Source: Lodderomyces elongisporus (taxonomy: Eukaryota; Ascomycota; Pichiomycetes; Serinales; Debaryomycetaceae). From it: a stretch of 64,000 nucleotides of DNA. Position 1 is the stretch's first letter; every line of letters begins with the position of its first letter. Under the pieces are notes generated by a model. It saw only the letters and a program-made list of their open reading frames with translations. It searched no databases and had not been told where the DNA came from. The DNA lies in NCBI RefSeq assembly GCF_030384665.1, contig NC_083675.1, forward strand, positions 2,166,001 to 2,230,000, written 5' to 3'. Below are positions 61,865 through 64,000 of this stretch, piece after piece. The position numbers and the translations under genes are program-made.

Positions 61865-63355
61865 GCCATGCCATTTACCATAAGTATTTTGTTTACAAGA
61901 GACGTTCTTGTTTCCCTAGGTCTTCCTCTCTCTTTGTGTGTGTGTGTCAATAAAAATACCATGCATAGAGAGATGAACTTTACTTGGGATATCAATGTCA
62001 AACATAAATTCTTTTGATCTGTGTATTCGCAGTGTCAAACGCCGCACATATTATTCTTTTAAAGTACTAGGATTCTCTACAAGTAACAATACTTATATAA
62101 ATAGTAAAATAAGGATGTTTAAAATTATAAATCACGTGGCCTAGGTGATCTATGATAAAGTTTTTGCAACTGCTCTTTACCCATGAGTTATGAATTTGTA
62201 TGTTGATTAAAGAAAACAGTTGTTGTTATTGGAAAAATTAAGACTTTCGAAACTTGCAATGAGTATTTGATTTTACTATCACGTGACTGTTTATTTGAGT
62301 ATGTATTAGAACTTGCTCTTTTGAAATGGGATGGAACTTTTTCGAATGTTCTTTTTCATTTTTTTTATTATTTTTTTTTTTCTGTTAGTGACAAAGGCAC
62401 AAATGAGATGCATCAAAATCTTTTGTTTTTGTGGATATTTTTCATATAGACACACCCTCTCCTTTCTCTCTCACCTCTCTATAGGTTTTGTGTAAGTAAA
62501 TTTTAACAACGAAAACTAAAGAGAGACATGGGATGGTGCGTGCCACAGAAAGAAGAAGGTCCACCACAAAACCGGAGCAGAGCAACCAAAAAATGCCTCT
62601 GCCGCGACAATTTTTTTTTTTTCAGAGGTTCTTTCAGGTTCTCTTGGGTTCTCTTGAGTTCTTCAACCTTCTTTTTGTTTCGATTTTGTTAAATTTTGGG
62701 GGGTGGGGGTGAGGTGAAGTGAGGAGCTCGTTCGCTCGTTCGCTTGCTTTGATCATACACTTTTTTTTGTAAGCCAATATGATGTATACAAGTATGTACG
62801 AGATATTATAATTCCTTTTCCAATTAGTGTTCATAGGGAGTTTATGCGGACAGAGAGCAAACTACAACTTGTTCATCATCCACCCATATACCCAACCACT
62901 TACAGTTCACAAACTATGAAATCAATTGGCTTCTTCTTTTTTTTTTTAAAAAAAAATTATTATTCTATTTATTTTATTATTATTTTTTTTTTAAATTGAT
63001 CTTCTATACTATTCCATTGGCGCTGATACTCAATAATAATTGTATGACGTGATAGCTGGGTACTTGTCTCTTACTAATTTGAAAAATTATATATAACCCC
63101 CCCTTTTTCTTCTCTCCATTCATCCTGTTCTCAAACCTCTCTCTTCCTCTTTTCTCTTTTTCTTTTAACCACTACTATACACATCTTCAATTGAATATAA
63201 GTTAATTTCCTTTACAGGCTAAAGATATAGAAATTAATCAAGTTTTAGTTGATCAATTGAGTATATAATAGACAACTTATAAATAATAAAAAAAAAAGCA
63301 AACACTTAATCAACCACCAAAACAGCACAAGCAATACAATTTACATATACACATA
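61865..63355. other. Divergent promoter region, MLH3 / HSP70
   Basis: 1.5 kb. It contains CACGTG E-boxes at 62133 and 62280, a step-type heat-shock array (62629-62681), A/T runs, TATATATAA near 63090, and a C run near 63098-63105. Probable HSP70 TATA box is the 63090 motif. No gene. Confidence 0.8.
62629..62681 (+). promoter_or_regulatory. Candidate step-type heat-shock element, six TTC units at 10-bp spacing
   Basis: TTC occurs at 62629, 62639, 62649, 62659, 62669 and 62679, each exactly 10 bp apart, matching the nTTCn-(5 bp)-nTTCn step arrangement bound by Hsf1. About 675 bp upstream of the HSP70 ATG. Binding is inferred. Confidence 0.6.
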
Positions 63356-64000
63356 ATGTCTAAAGCAGTCGGAATTGATTTAGGTACTACATACTCCTGT
63401 GTGGCACACTTTGCCAATGACAGAGTTGAAATCATTGCCAATGACCAAGGTAACAGAACAACTCCATCTTTTGTTGCCTTTACTGACACCGAGAGATTGA
63501 TTGGTGATGCCGCTAAGAACCAAGCTGCTATGAACCCACAAAACACTGTTTTTGATGCTAAGCGTTTGATTGGTAGAAAGTTTAACGACCCTGAAGTGCA
63601 AAACGATGTTAAGCATTTCCCTTTTAAGGTTATCGACAAGGGCGGAAAGCCAAACATTGAAGTTGAATACAAGGGTGAGACCAAAGTGTTTACCCCAGAA
63701 GAAATCTCTTCAATGGTTTTGACCAAGATGAAGGAGACTGCTGAAGGTTTCTTGGGTACCAAGGTCAACGATGCAGTTGTCACCGTTCCAGCCTACTTTA
63801 ACGACTCACAAAGACAAGCCACCAAGGATGCTGGTTTGATTGCTGGTTTGAATGTCTTGAGAATTATTAACGAGCCAACCGCTGCTGCTATTGCTTACGG
63901 TTTGGACAAGAAGGGAACTAAAGGTGAACACAATGTCTTGATCTTTGACTTGGGTGGTGGTACTTTTGATGTCTCCCTCTTGGCCATTGATGAAGGTATC
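63356..64000 (+). CDS. Cytosolic HSP70 chaperone, SSA family (5' part, runs off the window)
   Basis: First 215 codons of an SSA-type Hsp70, ATP-dependent chaperone of the cytosol and nucleus. The nucleotide-binding domain is visible: [12 protein letters not shown] (phosphate 1 loop), then [37 protein letters not shown] (connect 1) and [10 protein letters not shown] (phosphate 2), the standard order. No membrane or organelle signal at the N-terminus, so cytosolic. Codon use is strongly biased to TTG, GGT, GCT and AAG, as in highly expressed yeast genes, and no CTG is used. The 3' end is outside the window, so the EEVD-type tail cannot be checked. It is an SSA1/SSA2-type gene; which one is not determined. 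Confidence 0.95.
   Translation, partial: MSKAVGIDLGTTYSCVAHFANDRVEIIANDQGNRTTPSFVAFTDTERLIGDAAKNQAAMNPQNTVFDAKRLIGRKFNDPEVQNDVKHFPFKVIDKGGKPNIEVEYKGETKVFTPEEISSMVLTKMKETAEGFLGTKVNDAVVTVPAYFNDSQRQATKDAGLIAGLNVLRIINEPTAAAIAYGLDKKGTKGEHNVLIFDLGGGTFDVSLLAIDEGI

Overview
The window looks like nuclear chromosomal DNA of an ascomycete budding yeast in the CUG-Ser (CTG) clade, most like the Lodderomyces elongisporus / Candida parapsilosis group. The evidence is as follows. All recognisable genes are single-copy Saccharomycotina orthologues or well-known Candida families (SET3, FTR1, SCC3/IRR1, RSC8, TIF35, BNA7, NPL3, CRP1, NCR1, DCD1, SLM3, RIM101, YPI1, WSC, AEP3, RPC10, MLH3, SSA-type HSP70). The one intron I can support has the yeast signals GTATGT, TACTAAC and TAG. 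In-frame CTG codons fall where the protein family has conserved serine (SLM3 codon 309, RSC8 codon 368), so CTG should be read as Ser throughout. Glutamine, asparagine and serine runs and simple repeats are very common. The species name is an inference.

Layout from left to right: SET3 (its 5' end may lie outside the window) faces two tandem minus-strand high-affinity iron permease genes, with gene-free spacers of about 2.1 and 2.4 kb. Next, IRR1/SCC3 (cohesin) and RSC8 (chromatin remodelling) are divergent and share a promoter containing an MCB site. A DGR2-like WD40 gene follows, then TIF35 and BNA7 diverging across a long ACT repeat, NPL3, and CRP1 with a 26-nt first exon. NCR1 and DCD1 are divergent, and DCD1 is preceded by a perfect-period 12-bp minisatellite. 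FMP41 and SLM3 are divergent, with a solo LTR inserted 105 bp upstream of SLM3.

The right part is unusually gene-poor. RIM101 is followed by a 4.4-kb gene-free interval containing three CCAAGAAA Rim101-type sites. Then come the convergent pair YPI1 and a WSC cell-wall sensor, and a 5.8-kb gene-free interval holding a second solo LTR. The window ends with AEP3, RPC10, MLH3 and the 5' part of an SSA-family HSP70 gene. Upstream of the HSP70 gene is a six-unit, 10-bp-period TTC array that fits a step-type heat-shock element.

The genes do not form a pathway. Some share themes: iron uptake and alkaline response (FTR paralogues, RIM101), chromatin and cohesion (SET3, IRR1, RSC8, MLH3), and stress and cell wall (WSC, HSP70). 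The two 454-bp solo LTRs, each with a perfect 5-bp target duplication and about 96% identical to each other, are the clearest mobile-element signal. No tRNA, rRNA or CRISPR was found.
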